Assembly (NCBI GenBank): GCA_963920665.1
Contig: OY987272.1
Location: 3,477,001 to 3,541,000, forward strand
DNA: 64,000 nt
Direction of reading: 5' to 3'
Source of the DNA: Straminergon stramineum
Lineage: Eukaryota; Streptophyta; Bryopsida; Hypnales; Calliergonaceae
Shown in pieces: positions 11,833 through 24,359 of the stretch (position 1 is the stretch's first letter; each line of letters opens with the position of its first letter). Both the position numbers and the translations under genes were made by a program. The notes under the pieces are model-generated. The model ran no database searches and was not told where the DNA came from. It saw only the letters and a program-made list of their open reading frames with translations.

Positions 11833-12641
11833 CCTCTAAAGGACCATCATATTTAGAGGTCCAAAATTGCTTCAAAATACTCATCCTCAAAGCAAGGTCA
11901 AAATCTTCATTAATAATTATTTTTTAACAAATCCAACCACAGGATCTTGTAGTTACTTGTTCTAAAATTTTAGAACAAATATCTCCACCAATTGCAACTT
12001 CAATATGTAGGCTTTTCTAGCCCTTTGCAAAAGTGAAGTTTTGTCTAGCAACATTTCTACAAAATAACTCATTTGTCCTATAACTTCATGGTGCATTTTG
12101 TCAATATCCTGAGAAATGGTTTGAAAACTTGTGAAAAAAAATTTCAACCAAAAAACTTTCATATTCATTTAAAAAAAATGTAAAGTAGAAGGTTGTTATA
12201 GTACTACATGAAAGAAAAAACTAATATGCTAATAAATTTTACAAGAAATTGAAATTTTTTAATCCCAATGGTGAAAATGTTCAAGTAAAAAATGAATATC
12301 CTATATTTTTATTTTTATTTTCAAATTTTCAAAATTGAGAGCAAAAGATGACTTTGTATGTTTTTTCTACCTTCACTACCTGCAAAATAAGACTCCTCAT
12401 AACTTATACCTCATTATTCAATATGGAATGGTTAAATTCTTTTTATTAGATATCAATCTATAAAATCCCCCAAAAATAATTAAAATATTTTTAGAAAATG
12501 TTTTTGGCTGCCTTATTTGACATTAAAATTAAAAAGAACTTCTACCGTAAGAAATTCATGCAAAACTTCCAAATTATGAAGTATGTAGAGCATGCCTTAG
12601 TTCTCAAAAAGCCCAAAGTGGTCTCCTTGGTCCTTTAGGGA
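11833..12641. mobile_element. TTAA-flanked TIR element, decayed copy
   Basis: The left end CCTCTAAAGGACCATC is preceded by TTCA (a mutated TTAA). The right end GGTCCTTTAGGGA is followed by TTAA at 12642-12645. About 809 bp with no coding. Internal text such as ATAGGATCTTGTAG-like and TTGCAACTT segments resembles the other copies at 31354, 61954 and 62886. Confidence 0.6.
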
Positions 12642-12990
12642 TTAACATACAACACTCAATTGATTTTTTGAAGAAAAAATGAAGAAGATTCCTATCAAAT
12701 ACAAGAATATACTTTAAAACTTTGAAAATTTCAAAATAGGTGTAAATTAGAGAATGGAGCATTAATGAAAAAAAACAATTTATTATGACATTTTGTTTTT
12801 AGAAACATTGTTGAATATGTAAAATTTTAAGTCAAATAAAAAGAAATAGTCCTTACTATCAAGTTTTTAAAAATTATACCAAACCAACTGTAATGCACAT
12901 GTTTTTAAAGAGGTATGTAGACTCATCTAACAAAGATATTGATAGGGATACAACAATACAATACACTAATTTTTCACAATCATAATGTGT

Positions 12991-13029
12991 ATATATACAT
13001 ACATACATACATACATACATACATACATA
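12991..13029. repeat. (ATAC)n microsatellite
   Basis: About nine uninterrupted ATAC units follow a short (TA)n run; a typical perfect tetranucleotide microsatellite. Confidence 0.95.
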
Positions 13030-13279
13030 AAATTGTGCAAGATGTGTATAATAAAATTTAGGTTTACTTTACATTGGAAATGACAAGCCAAGAAAATAAA
13101 GTTGTATTGTCACTTCCATTATCAAAGAACTTAGAAATTGTCCACTATAACAAATGAAAATGCTAAATTTTTTCTAGTCCCTAGTGATATACAACCCTTA
13201 GAATACAATGAAAACTTACTATGTGGTATCAGTTTCTAAGAAAAAGAATAAAAATAAGAATCATAGTGATTTCGTTTAA

Positions 13280-13853
13280 CCCCTAAGTGCTCCGATGTCC
13301 ATTTTCTAGACATTGAATAGATTGAAACTCGAGTTTCATCCTCCTATTGTAACTACTTGGATGAAAGTTATTCTAATTTGTGGAGATATGCTATCAAGTT
13401 GTTGTCCTATCTAAGTGATAGATTTGGTGTTACAAGAGGAAATATTTTTCTAAAATTGCAAATGTGCAAGTATGTCAAATGGTCAAGTTGCATTGATTTT
13501 AGTTCAAAATTGGATTTGCCAAAATGAGGTCACAAATGTCAAGAACAAAAAAATTTCAAAAAATCACCATGTGAAGAGAATCTCATTTCAAATACAATCC
13601 AAAAAAATTTACTAAAAAATTGATAATATTTTGCTTGTAATCGAATTTTGAAGGAATTTTGGAATTTCTCTTTCAAAATTTATAAAAAAAGATTGGTGAT
13701 AGCATTGGTGAATCTAATTGTACAAATGGAATCCACAAATCGAAATCTACAACATTTATTGGTATACCAATTTCAAAATATGCTTCCAAATAGCACTTTA
13801 TAATGATTTTTCTCAAATTGCCAATTCTAGAGATGAATCTGGACATTTAGGGG
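13280..13853. mobile_element. Possible short relative of the TTAA element family
   Basis: The left end TTAA + CCCCTAAGTGCTCCG and the right end GGACATTTAGGGG + TTCA are inverted matches over about 10-12 bp. 574 bp. Internal similarity to the longer copies is not obvious, so it may be a different subfamily or a chance pairing of ends. Confidence 0.35.
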
Positions 13854-14058
13854 TTCAGTTAGTGTCACTAAATTCCCCCCTCACCAATAATAAGAATTAG
13901 TGTAAATATGAGTGTGAGAATGGACATCTTGCCCATGATAAGGTAAGCTTATCCCTTGCAGCCGCCAATAGTGTTAACTGGCTTCTTCAATGCCCTGCTG
14001 GACTCTCTGCGAATTTCTTAGGTCTGACATGCTCCGCCCCCACAGTGTTTAATGCAGT

Positions 14059-14068
14059 GGATATATAG
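14059..14068 (+). promoter_or_regulatory. Candidate TATA box
   Basis: GGATATATAGAA lies about 750 bp before the start codon of the single-exon gene, at the point where the DNA changes from AT-rich spacer to more balanced composition. Several ATGs lie between it and 14814, so either a leader intron is removed or the true transcription start is closer. Confidence 0.3.
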
Positions 14069-14813
14069 AATAGATTGAATTCTGTAGTGGCAGTAGTGCT
14101 GGAGCAATTCTCACTCTCAGGTTAAATAACTTATCCGCATTGAGTCTTCACTCCTCAGTCCTCACCCATTCGATCGAGCTCTCTGTACAGTACGTTACTA
14201 CGTTAGTTATGGAGCAGATCTACGTTAAGAGCCTTGCTTGTGAAGCTAATGTCCTCCCAGGGAGATCTGTTGATTAATGATGAACAACATATCTTAAGTT
14301 AGTCATGCTCGAAGGATTCCTAACTTAGTTTCTGTTGGAATGAAAGTTTTTTCACGAAGGAAGCTCTCAAGAGGTGATGGAGGCTGTGGAGTTCAGGTTT
14401 TAGGCAACGGTGAACTTCGAGGCAGTCAGCTTTGAATTGATACAGGTCGTCGTTGTGTAGTTACGGATTGATCAAGAGTTGTGCGAGCTTGCGTTGTTTT
14501 CTTTTTAGCTTACTTTTGTACGAAGAGAAACTTGGAGATTTCCATGATGAGCTTGCTTTCCTCTTGCGATTTAGAAAAGAAATTAGGTGTGCCACTTGCT
14601 GGACTCTGTCTCTTGTTTTTTGCTAGTACGAGATCATATGGTTTGCTGGTAGATGCCAATTGACGCTGTTTCCTTTTTGTTCAATTCTGCGAATATCTTG
14701 TTGTACTGTAAGAGGAGATAACTATTTGTAGCACTAGTGGTTGATCACGAAACGTGAAGGGAATTATAATCAGGCTTAGACTAGCTGATGCGATTTTAAG
14801 GTTTTGATTCCCC

Positions 14814-16127
14814 ATGGAGTCTCTTCCTGATCTCCATCCTGTAGTTCTCAAGTCCATTTCGTCGCCTCCGTTCGAATATTCTGAGAAGGGAATCACATTC
14901 AGGGGCCATGTTCGAGAATCGATCGCTGACCTGAAGTGTTGGCTCTTTCCTACGAGAAAGAACGCTCAACCGCTGGACAAGACTAAAGACTGGTGGATGG
15001 CTCAGTTGCTTCTGCACGGCATTCACGTCAAAGATAGGATGCTTAAAGCGGACGTGATGGATATTCTCAAAGCTGCGGTCAGAGGAGGGTTGAGCGGTCC
15101 TCCGGAGGACCTTCTCCAACTGGAGAAAAATCTGGAGCGGAAGTTTCTATTAGAGAATGCGGAGGCGAGGGACAAGGAATACGGAGCCCTAAATGAGGGG
15201 GAACGAGCTGCGAAGTACAGCGAACGGTATCTGAGGGAGAAATTCTTCAATGGCACAAACGATCAGAACGTGATTGTTCTTCGCTTGCATCGAAAGTGGT
15301 ACGCTAGGGAAGTGCATACCGCGGCCAGAAAGCTGGGCTTGCACTCTGAGAACGCTTCCGCATCTCGTTGTCGGAAATTGATCATTGTTGGCAAGGACAA
15401 AGCTAGTGTTCGAAAGGAAGTTTTGATTTGGGAACAGGAATTTCATGAGTGGAATGAGAAAAGGAAAGCTTCGAAGCGATGGGAACAACGTGAGATCAGG
15501 AAGATATACAAAACGTGGCGTCAGCAATATGAGGCTGTTGGAGTGGGAAGCTTTGAAGATGTTGCAGGGGAGTGGGAGATTGAATGCCCCGCAATCTATA
15601 AACACTACGATCAGAGGTACCGAAAATCTGATTACCGCAGCATGTCGATTTACTTCGACGTTGACCATGTTTCTGAAGAGGAGGATGACGGAAACGAGCG
15701 TGAAGGAGAAAGCGATTCCGAGAAAAGTGTTGGACTCTCCGAAGGCGACTCTCAGGAGGAAGCCAATACTGAAGAGAGCAATGAGAGTCTCCCTCAGATG
15801 CTCTGTGCCAATTTTGACTTCGGCGTTTTGATTGGAGTGCTTCACTCAGGTGATGGTCTCCCTGCTCCGTCTTCATCTTTTCCTACACCATGGGTGCCGT
15901 TCACTTGGCGAGGTCGAGAAGCCTTCCACGACGAAGCCTATATCCGATACGAGAACGAGATCGGATACTTGAAATTCGTGAGCAAGACACGCTTGAAGGG
16001 CGTCATCGAAAGATGGTCGTTTGTTGGACGTAAAATCGACAATGTGCCAGGGAATCACAGAGATGAGTGGGAGAATTACAGTCGCGAGGAATACGAACGT
16101 GAAAATGCCCGTAGATGGAGGTGTTAG
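14814..16127 (+). CDS. Single-exon gene of unknown function, 437 aa; SAP-like N-terminal segment and acidic linker
   Basis: An uninterrupted 437-codon frame starting MESLPDLHPVV. Residues 55-100 (DWWMAQLLLHGI...MLKADVMDILKAAV) look like a SAP-type helix-extension-helix segment. Residues 100-240 are charged and largely helical (LEKNLERKF, KRWEQREIRKIYKTW). An acidic linker, EEEDDGNEREGESDSE onward, covers about 287-325. The C-terminal third has WEIECPAI, MSIYFDV, ANFDFGVLIGVL and FVGRKID, a pattern that reminds me of beta-rich domains in fungal hypothetical proteins. I do not recognise an established family. The start was chosen as the first ATG of the frame with the conserved-looking opening. 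It stands alone between AT-rich spacers, and its lack of introns contrasts with the other genes here. Antisense ORFs over the same interval are shadows. Confidence 0.7.
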   Translation: MESLPDLHPVVLKSISSPPFEYSEKGITFRGHVRESIADLKCWLFPTRKNAQPLDKTKDWWMAQLLLHGIHVKDRMLKADVMDILKAAVRGGLSGPPEDLLQLEKNLERKFLLENAEARDKEYGALNEGERAAKYSERYLREKFFNGTNDQNVIVLRLHRKWYAREVHTAARKLGLHSENASASRCRKLIIVGKDKASVRKEVLIWEQEFHEWNEKRKASKRWEQREIRKIYKTWRQQYEAVGVGSFEDVAGEWEIECPAIYKHYDQRYRKSDYRSMSIYFDVDHVSEEEDDGNEREGESDSEKSVGLSEGDSQEEANTEESNESLPQMLCANFDFGVLIGVLHSGDGLPAPSSSFPTPWVPFTWRGREAFHDEAYIRYENEIGYLKFVSKTRLKGVIERWSFVGRKIDNVPGNHRDEWENYSREEYERENARRWRC

Positions 16128-19100
16128 CATTGGCGTCAAGAGGTTTAGGAATCTCCACTGTGGACAAAATTGGGGTTGGGATGTCGGTTGATGCATTTGT
16201 ATAATCCTGCTACTTTCAGTTCTGCATCGCTTGATAATCCACATGGTTCTGATTTAACGATGACCGAATGGGGTAGTCTGTAGCAACGGCTACCTTGCCA
16301 ATGGTGCCGGGAGAATCGCAGGGCGACCCCTGCCATGTAGGATAAATATGAAGGGGGTAAAGGGGTTCACTAGTCATGTTTTTTTGTTTTTTATAAAAAA
16401 AATAAAAAAAATGTTAGAACATTGGGTGGCGGGCAGGACAGATGTCCTTTGTTGGATAGAGAGGTGGGATAGGAAGGCACTCACCTAGCCATTCTTCCGG
16501 CTATGGCAACTAAGGTTGTCATTGCTACAAGTGTCCCACTGGAATGAGTTTTGCACTTGATTGCAACTCAATGATTCCAAATACTTGTGATTCATTAAAC
16601 ATTCATCTCCAAGAACAAAACAACGCCATGATGTATTTACTGAAGGCAATGCAACTTATCAATTGAAGGGCACATTGTAAAGCTCATAAGCTATCTACAC
16701 TTCTAGTTCTCCATAATTTCTACTATGGATCATCATACAACGTGATGCTTATTTACAAGAGATCAGATCAATCATACTTCCAATATGCAAGTAAGTGATT
16801 TTTTTAACTACAAGTTTGATTTTGCAAGAGTCTATTTTCACTTAATATATTAAAAAATATGAGTGTCTTGAGTAGATAAAATTGTGATGGTTTCTTAGTT
16901 GAAGTGGTCTATGTTGACAAAAGCGTTCATAGATAAAGTGGATATTGTCCTCAATTTGAGAATTCAATCTATGTGTAAGTTGAATTCAAGATTTAACTTC
17001 TTCAATTAGATTTCAAAATGAATGAACCAATCATCTTTAGAGTGTTGACTATGAAGCCTCTTTCACTTGTGAAATTAATATTCAACCATGAACTCCATTG
17101 TTGATCCTGCATCAATCGTACTAAGCTAGTTGAAAGTCCATGGAGATCTATTCTCAAGGGATGACCTTTGAGGGAAAGTTTGAGGTTGATTGAGGGTATT
17201 CCATCCGATTTTCTCTTTAGGTCATAAACTTGATCATGCAGTGGATTTTTAGAATGTTAGTACGATTTCTCCTCAACCATGAATGTCTGCTAATACGGGA
17301 TCCATAGCTAGTCTTGAGATTGGATCGCCTCAAGCCAAGGTTGTGCTTATAAACTATTGAAGTATTGATTGGTTGTTTACTCCTAACCACGAGAAACCAT
17401 TTTAGTTGAAGTAAAGTATAAATCATTGCCGTGCAAATAACAACTTAGAAAATAAAATAAAATAAAGTTTGGTGTAAACTTCCTCCCTCTATTACCTCCC
17501 ATTCAAATTGATTCTTATTCTCCCTTGTTCATTTTCGACAATTCTATAGAAAATAAAGAGAGCAAAGTCTATGCCAAGTTGGAGGTAGCAAGCATCAACA
17601 ATAAAATCATTAGAGCACTTCCGAAATATATTTAGTTCGTGTCAAATTGAAGTTTGGAAGTATGTATTATAGGAGGTTACTATGTATGTTTTTATTATCC
17701 ATATAGTTCAGAAGTGGTTGAGTAGATAGGAGAGGGTAGTGACTACAATCTAATTTATGCCAAGTTGGAGTTTGGAGTTTGGAAGTTATGAAGAAAGTTA
17801 TGAAGAATTTTAGTTTGTGGGTAGTTATAAAAGTTGTCTTCTAATATAAGCTTTGAAGTTCTTTATTTAATTCAATTTTCAATATTTTAGAAATAAAATA
17901 AAATCATAGGATGTAGATTGTTTATTATAACATTACAACCATTGGAATTGGCAATTTTCAAGTTCACAACAAAATTCTCAACTTCTTTCTAGTTCTTTTT
18001 TTCAAGCATGAATATGAAATATTTTTTGCTGAAATTTTTATATACATTCTGAACTTATTTCTTCAACATATTATGGAGAGTTGCAAGTTGTAGGATCTAC
18101 ATATTTTTGAGTAAAAAGTTTGAAAGGTGAAATCTGACTATTTGGAAAGAGTTGAAAATACTTCTTTTTAAAATCCAAGCATCATGATCTTGCAATTGGT
18201 TAGGTTTCTTGTTGTGATATTTTAGGAAAGTTTACTTTAACAAATTAATTAAAGGATCCTATGATTGAATTTGTTAAAAACATAAATATAGATGAAGATT
18301 TTAGTCTTGCTTTGGAGAATAGTATTTTGAAGCAATTTTGGGCCTCTAAACATGAAAGAAATTTAAGGGTTACAATACAAACATAATTATAAAATTAGGT
18401 GCAAAAGGGGTAGGCACATCCATACTTTAAGTTAGGCTATTTGTTTGTTTGTTAGAAAAATACTTTTACTTTTATTTTGATTGTCGCAATGGCACAAGGC
18501 ACAATAGTCCATACCTTAAATTAGGATGTTTGTTATGTTTTGTTTTTGTTTTTATTTGTTTGTTACGATGAGATCTCTTGAATTATGAGTCCCTTGATCA
18601 TATGCTTGGTACTATTGGAAAGCTTTCTGCAAGAAGGTGTGCATGGGCTTTGTTTTGTTGTGTTTCAAGCTTCAATGTGAAAGTCATTGAATTTCAAAAG
18701 TTTTTTGAATCAAAAGATTAGAAAATCACTTTTACTTTTCTTTTGGTTGTGACAACAATATAGGGCACACTAGTGTGTTTCTACATGACAAAACAATTAG
18801 TTAGTAAAAATTGAAAAGGGCAATTAGAAAAGTGTTTGCCTCAAATTACAAAAAATTCAAAATTATTATGGAAACACTAGTAGAGAAAGCATTAGATGTT
18901 TTTCAGCAACTTGGGAGGGTAGTTTCAAGCTTGTCTCCCACGTTGTTCCTGCAGCAATGAGGGAACGGCAGACTGCTGTTAGTTGTCATAAAGATCAATT
19001 TTTTTTCTTCCTGAAATTGTAAAAGAAGTCGAACAATTTTTTTTTTAAATTCTGACGTGGCCACCTCCCGACCACATCAACATGTTGAAGTGGCGCAATT

Positions 19101-22100
19101 CACCGAGTTCTCCACTACAGGGAACTCACAGTCTTCTAAATGGACAGATTTCATCTAATGTCATGTCTGGGACAATAATTGAAGCAACCACGTTCATATA
19201 CGATACAACTACTAGGTTGATACATGCCACATTAGCCTGACAACATTTCATCTCATTTTCCAAAATTCCACTTGGACTTGGACTAGGCAATGCAAAAAAA
19301 AATTCGTGGAAAATTTTAAAAAATTTTGTTATTGAAAAAAAATTGATTATACAATTACCAAAAAATCTGAAATCCACATTTGTAGAGTTTTTGACAATGT
19401 AAAATGTGCCATCATATTGGCATCTTTATGATCTCACATACATATTTGAATATTTGGAAGATTCCAAAGTCTACAATGCGTTTCTAATCTACAAAAAAAT
19501 TGAATTCCACTGAGAGTACTAAATCTAAGAAAACTTCTAATATTGCAAGAACTTTGATTCTATATAAATTCAAATCTATGAATTCCTAAATTCCTTGTCT
19601 AAGTCTTTGCTCTATGATAAAAAAAAAATCCCTAAATAATTCAAGTTCATATTGTGACAACTTGGAAATACAATTGTTTTCAAGTTTAGGATAATTGTGC
19701 ATCTCAAGTTATGCACGGTCAACTAGATATATAGTAGATTGAAGCAATCAAATATAAAATTCAAAAGACAATACTAAAATCATTCTAAGATCTATAGAGA
19801 GCATCTAAAGTTCATATCTAATGTAGATAGCATATGTAAGAATATGTGTTAAAAAGTGCAATGTGGGACATGTGAGACACAATCAATGAAGTATGAATTA
19901 TCTACAAAAGAATTCAAGGGGGAAATACTAGAGGTTTATCTTCAACATATACTTTATGTTAGGGATTGAGAGACTTTGTATATAAATAATTAAATATCCT
20001 ACAAGCACCAAACCACAAGAACTTTTTAGTTTTAGTTATAATCATACTTTCAAGGCACAAAATTCTCATTCTTAATACTATAGAAATTAATTACATCAAT
20101 CCTTGAATGCATTTGAAGAGCTTTCATTTGTAGAGCAAACTAAAGTTAGAATCTCCACTAAGAGTGAACAATGGTCAAGTTTTGAAAAACTATCACCATT
20201 GAAATATTTCACGTGGTGATTAGTGAGCTATTACCAAAGATCTCAAGAATGTATTTAGATACATCTTTGTACAAGCTTAAATTTGCTAATACCATGACTT
20301 CTAACAAGTGTAAACATACAATAACTTTTGCATTTTGCAAAAATATAACAATTCAAAGGATTTTTACTACAAAATTCTGTAGCTTATTGACATTCATTGC
20401 CAAAAGTTGACAAGATTTTGATGCCATTGTGAATTTTTAGTAACTTCTTCTAACAATCACATCACCTTTAAAAATGTAAATTGTATATTATGCAAAATTT
20501 GACAAGTTTAGGTTAAGAATGTGATGTATTTAGTATGGGGGTAGTGAGCAGTTGGAGTAGCAATATACATGCGAACAAATGATAGGGTATGTTAAAAAAA
20601 TGGGGGATAAAAATTAAAAATGGGTTTAGAGTAATATAGGGTATCAAAAGTGGCATTGGACGTCTTTAATATACATACTATAGGGTATGGAATAATAGGT
20701 CCCATTAGAAAATTACATAATGATAGCATGTGAAAAAAAAAATTCATATCCCCTATAAAATAGTGGTTGTTTGCACCTATATCCTTGTTTTTTTTTAATA
20801 CACTACCCCCCCGGTGGTATTTAGTAAAAAAACAAAAAAATACCTACCCTAAATACATTGTTGCTAAAATTGAAGCCAAATTGTGCAAGGACAACTTGAA
20901 ATTACACAATGGTAATATTTCATGGCTCAATTTCTTGGAGAGATCACTCCTAGTAATTTAAATATACACTTGAGTGAAGATGATATTTGATGTGGGTCTA
21001 TAACCTTAATTATTGTATTTAAGATGACTATATTTTTACATAAAAAGCTAAAAGGGGCATATTTCTTATACCCTCTAGTTTTTGTAAATTCATTCATATG
21101 CTTTTTCATATGGGACTATTTTACACTTAAATTTTAAGTGTCCAATTTTTTTTGCCTCCCCCCTTCTTCACAAATTTTCCCTTTTCTTGACTGTATGCAC
21201 ATATAGGAGATACACCATGAAACCAAAAACAAGAAATTCAATTCAAGTGCCATTGACCAAGTGGTATTTTTTAACTCCTAAAGGCCAATTGTTTGTTGAA
21301 CAAATAATTGAAATCTAGATAGGTTCCTTTGAAATCAATTTTGGTTGGATGTTTATGAAAATTTGATAAAAGGTGTGAACATTTATCCCCTTAGTGAGAA
21401 TATAATTTTTTTGTGATTAGATGCCTAGATCAAAAGTTGTGTGGCCTTGAACTTTTGGGCATCTTTTATACTTTTGGGATTAGGCATGTGTATATATATA
21501 AAAGTATGTAGCATTTCATGGACCTTATAGTAGCCCTACATATTATATAAAAAAATTTCAGTTTGAAGTTAATGAATCTTATGTTTTAACTCACATACTT
21601 TCTAAAAATCTGACATATGACTTTTCAAGGCATTTTTAGGCAAGCTTTTGATTAATATAGAAATTTAGGATTTAAGCATATGTAAAATTATTAAAGGTTT
21701 GCTAAGAAAAGGATTTTTGAAGGTTGAGGCTCAAAAGCTTTTGAATAATTTGACAATATACTCAAAACTTTCAAGCCACAACCTACAAATGAACTTACTA
21801 TGTAAAAGGTTTATCACAAGGTATCATAAATTCACTACAATTTGACTCATGTGGCTAGCTATTGAGTGGTATGCAATAGAAGTGAATGATGTTATTATTG
21901 TTGTATGATGAATAATTGTTAACTATTACCATAATTCTTAATGAACATGTAGATTGAGGATGCATTCAACTTAGAAGAATACAATCTATTATCGAGAGAG
22001 TCAACGATGTTAGTATGTGAGCCCAAGAATGCGAGCTTGTGAGCATTGAGCTTACATTATAGATACCTATAATATAGATACCATGCACTATAGAAGGTGT

Positions 22101-23570
22101 ATGTATCATAAATACCTATAACATGGGTATTTGTAACATATATATATATATATCCTATAATCATAGACAATTTCTATGGTCTATAGGTGTGTAGTATTGT
22201 AGGCTCATAGACTCACACTCCCATGCTCACACAATAGCAACCCTCTCTCGAGAGTCGACTAAAAATTATGAGATTTTGGGTATATTTTCCATTTCCAAAG
22301 TTTGAAAGTTGTCCTTTGGACATGTTTCGCCCCCTACAATGCTTTAGGGTAAATAGAATGGAAAGTTGTACTATATTGTTTAACAAAACAAGAAAATCAA
22401 TTATTAATATTAAAATTCAAAATAAGTGATTGAAAACAAAGTTGATCTTACTTATTGAGCTCAAGAAATCAACCTCACACATAGCCTACCAATGTGTTGC
22501 TCACTCCAATATTTTTCTAAGACTTTGTGTAGGATTGAAAATAATAGTTGGAAGTCAAAAGAAAATTGCAACAAAGATTGCAACATTCATGGTTGTGACC
22601 AAAGAAAACATCTAAAATTATTTTGGATTCAAACCCTAGTTTTTCTAGATATTTGTAGATGTTCATCACTAACTAGAGTTTTGGTTTAACTAATTTACCT
22701 TATAGACATTAGTTTATCAAATTCACACTATTTAGAATTAGAATAGTTTGAAATTGTATTAAATTGTATTAATTTTCACAAAAATGAACCGTTGTAGATG
22801 ACACCAATTCTATTCTTGTACAAAAAAAAAGTTATTATAGATGCAAATTTTGTGTTGGTACGAATTAGACAATAATGCAATCTATGAGTTTATTATTAGG
22901 TTAGGAGAAGATATGTAAGCCATTTTAATAAGGGAAATCATGGCATGTAGCCCACATGTTCCCATCTAGGTGAAGAAGTCTATGTGGAAGAAGATGAGAG
23001 AATAACCAAGAATATTTCCCTCAACTTGGTGGAGAATCTTGTACTCAATCTTTGAAATGAGTAAAGTGTCCCCCAACATATTTAACTCACTATTTAAATT
23101 GTGAATCCCCCCAACATTGAAAAGAAAGTTGCTATTATGTGAGCCTATAATCATAAGTACATGACCCTAGAAGTTGATATATCTATTTTATAGGTGTATA
23201 TATTATAGAAACCTTCGATGATTAGAAAGTACCTATATTATAAGTGTTTGTGCTATAAGTACCTTCAGTGGACTGTAGGATAACTACTTATATCAAGGTT
23301 GAGAAAAGCTCATATGCTTGCATTTCTATGCTCACAAGCTAGCATTATTGATGTTAAAAACACTTTGAATTTTGGGTTATGAAGATTTCTTACATTTATT
23401 ATTGGTAATGACTTGAGCATCCCTTTAACAAAATTCCACTTTTACTTAGTGTGAAGCGCCACTTAATTTTTGCCAACCCTAGCAAAAGAAAAAAAGGGGT
23501 TTGAAATATTATCTTTTCTCTATCCGTCTCGCCAAGGCCAAAAATAACAAGGTCATTATGGAGCGCACGT
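16128..23570. other. Long AT-rich spacer
   Basis: No gene supported across about 7.4 kb. Contents: an inverted fragment of the TTAA element family ending near 18369; a TTGATGTGG-type repeat piece near 19060-19140; a solitary TTAA + CTCCTAAAGGCCA end at 21271; a (TA)n run at 22138-22153. ORFs of 60-83 codons are scattered, AT-driven and without exon partners. Confidence 0.55.
18150..18369 (-). mobile_element. Fragment of the TTAA element family
   Basis: Read on the minus strand, 18369 begins CCCTTAAATTTCTTTCATG and continues with the internal text shared by the family (TCAAAATACTATTCTCC, AATCATAGGATCC). The other end was not located, so only a fragment is claimed. Confidence 0.45.
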
Positions 23571-24359
23571 CTCAATGACTGCGAAGTGGGTGAGGTCGAA
23601 AGAGCCCTCACTGGCTGCTGCACTCCGGTGTGGGCACCAAACCCTAATCCTTCCTTTCCGCTCCCCTTTTTCTGTGGCCGCAGCAGCTCTGCTGCCTTTG
23701 TTAAGAAGCTTTGAGCCTGCCCGGGAGCTTTTGCTTTTCCTTCTGCTCAGCCCCCCTTCCCTTCCTTCCTTGGCTCCGTTTCTCCAGCTGGATCGGCCGG
23801 CAGTCGCTTCGCGGCGCTCCTTGCTGCTGCCTGTTGCCCATCCTTGCATTCTCACTTATTGGGTGCCACCGCAGTCAGCCCAGTTTGCTATCCTCGTCAC
23901 TCCAGGTGTCTCGGGTGCATGCGCCGAGCTTCATCCCGGCTTGCTCCCATCTCTCATATGTCTGGTCGCGGCACCGGCGTCCTCCTTTTGTTGCGTCGCG
24001 TCCGTCTGTGTGCGGGTTTTTTTGTATTTTAAAAATTTTTCTTCTATTTCGTCCTGGTGTTGCGTGTTTGTTTGTCGTTGTGAGGAGAGTTTTGTTAGGG
24101 AGGGAGACACTCGCGGGTTGTGAGAGATCGAAGCTTTGTGTGAGGTGATGGGTTTGTGATGGGTGGAGGGGTTTGAGCAATGGCGGGGTGTTTGGGGAGG
24201 ATTGGCGAGTGTTGTTTACGTTTGAGGGTGCGTTGATTCCGTCCGGGAGAGTGAGATTGGGTGGGCAAGGGTTATGTATTGAGTCAGGTTTTGTGGTTAG
24301 GGTTTCGTGTTGGAAAAGAGGGAAGGGAAAGGAAAAGGAAGGTTGAGAGGGTGTAAGTG
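23571..24359 (+). promoter_or_regulatory. Promoter and 5' leader region of the CCCH zinc-finger gene
   Basis: Composition changes sharply at about 23550 from AT-rich spacer to GC-rich, pyrimidine-rich DNA and stays so up to the start codon at 24360. Overlapping ORFs here (up to 182 codons on plus, 101 on minus) are low-complexity and shift frame against each other, as expected of a leader rather than protein. No TATA box could be assigned. Confidence 0.5.

Larger units (their letters stand above)
10860..14050. other. AT-rich spacer with decayed elements
   Basis: From about 11060 to 13900 the DNA is very AT-rich with no exon-like chain. It holds two elements listed separately (11833-12641 and 13280-13853), a microsatellite, and a piece of the TTGATGTGG repeat near 11486. 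The immediate 10860-11060 stretch is the upstream flank of the minus-strand gene; no core promoter element could be picked with confidence. Confidence 0.5.

Noticed and set aside
15189..15845. 218-codon minus-strand ORF
   Set aside because: It lies fully antisense to the 437-codon gene at 14814-16127; the plus-strand protein has coherent domains and composition, the antisense one does not.
21271..21290. Solitary TTAA + CTCCTAAAGGCC end, and similar ones near 53513, 55876 and 56158
   Set aside because: No matching opposite end at the expected 0.8-0.95 kb distance, so not counted as elements.
23556..24180. Overlapping ORFs of 99-182 codons on both strands
   Set aside because: GC-rich, low-complexity leader of the CCCH gene; the frames give serine/leucine/proline-rich text with no family features.
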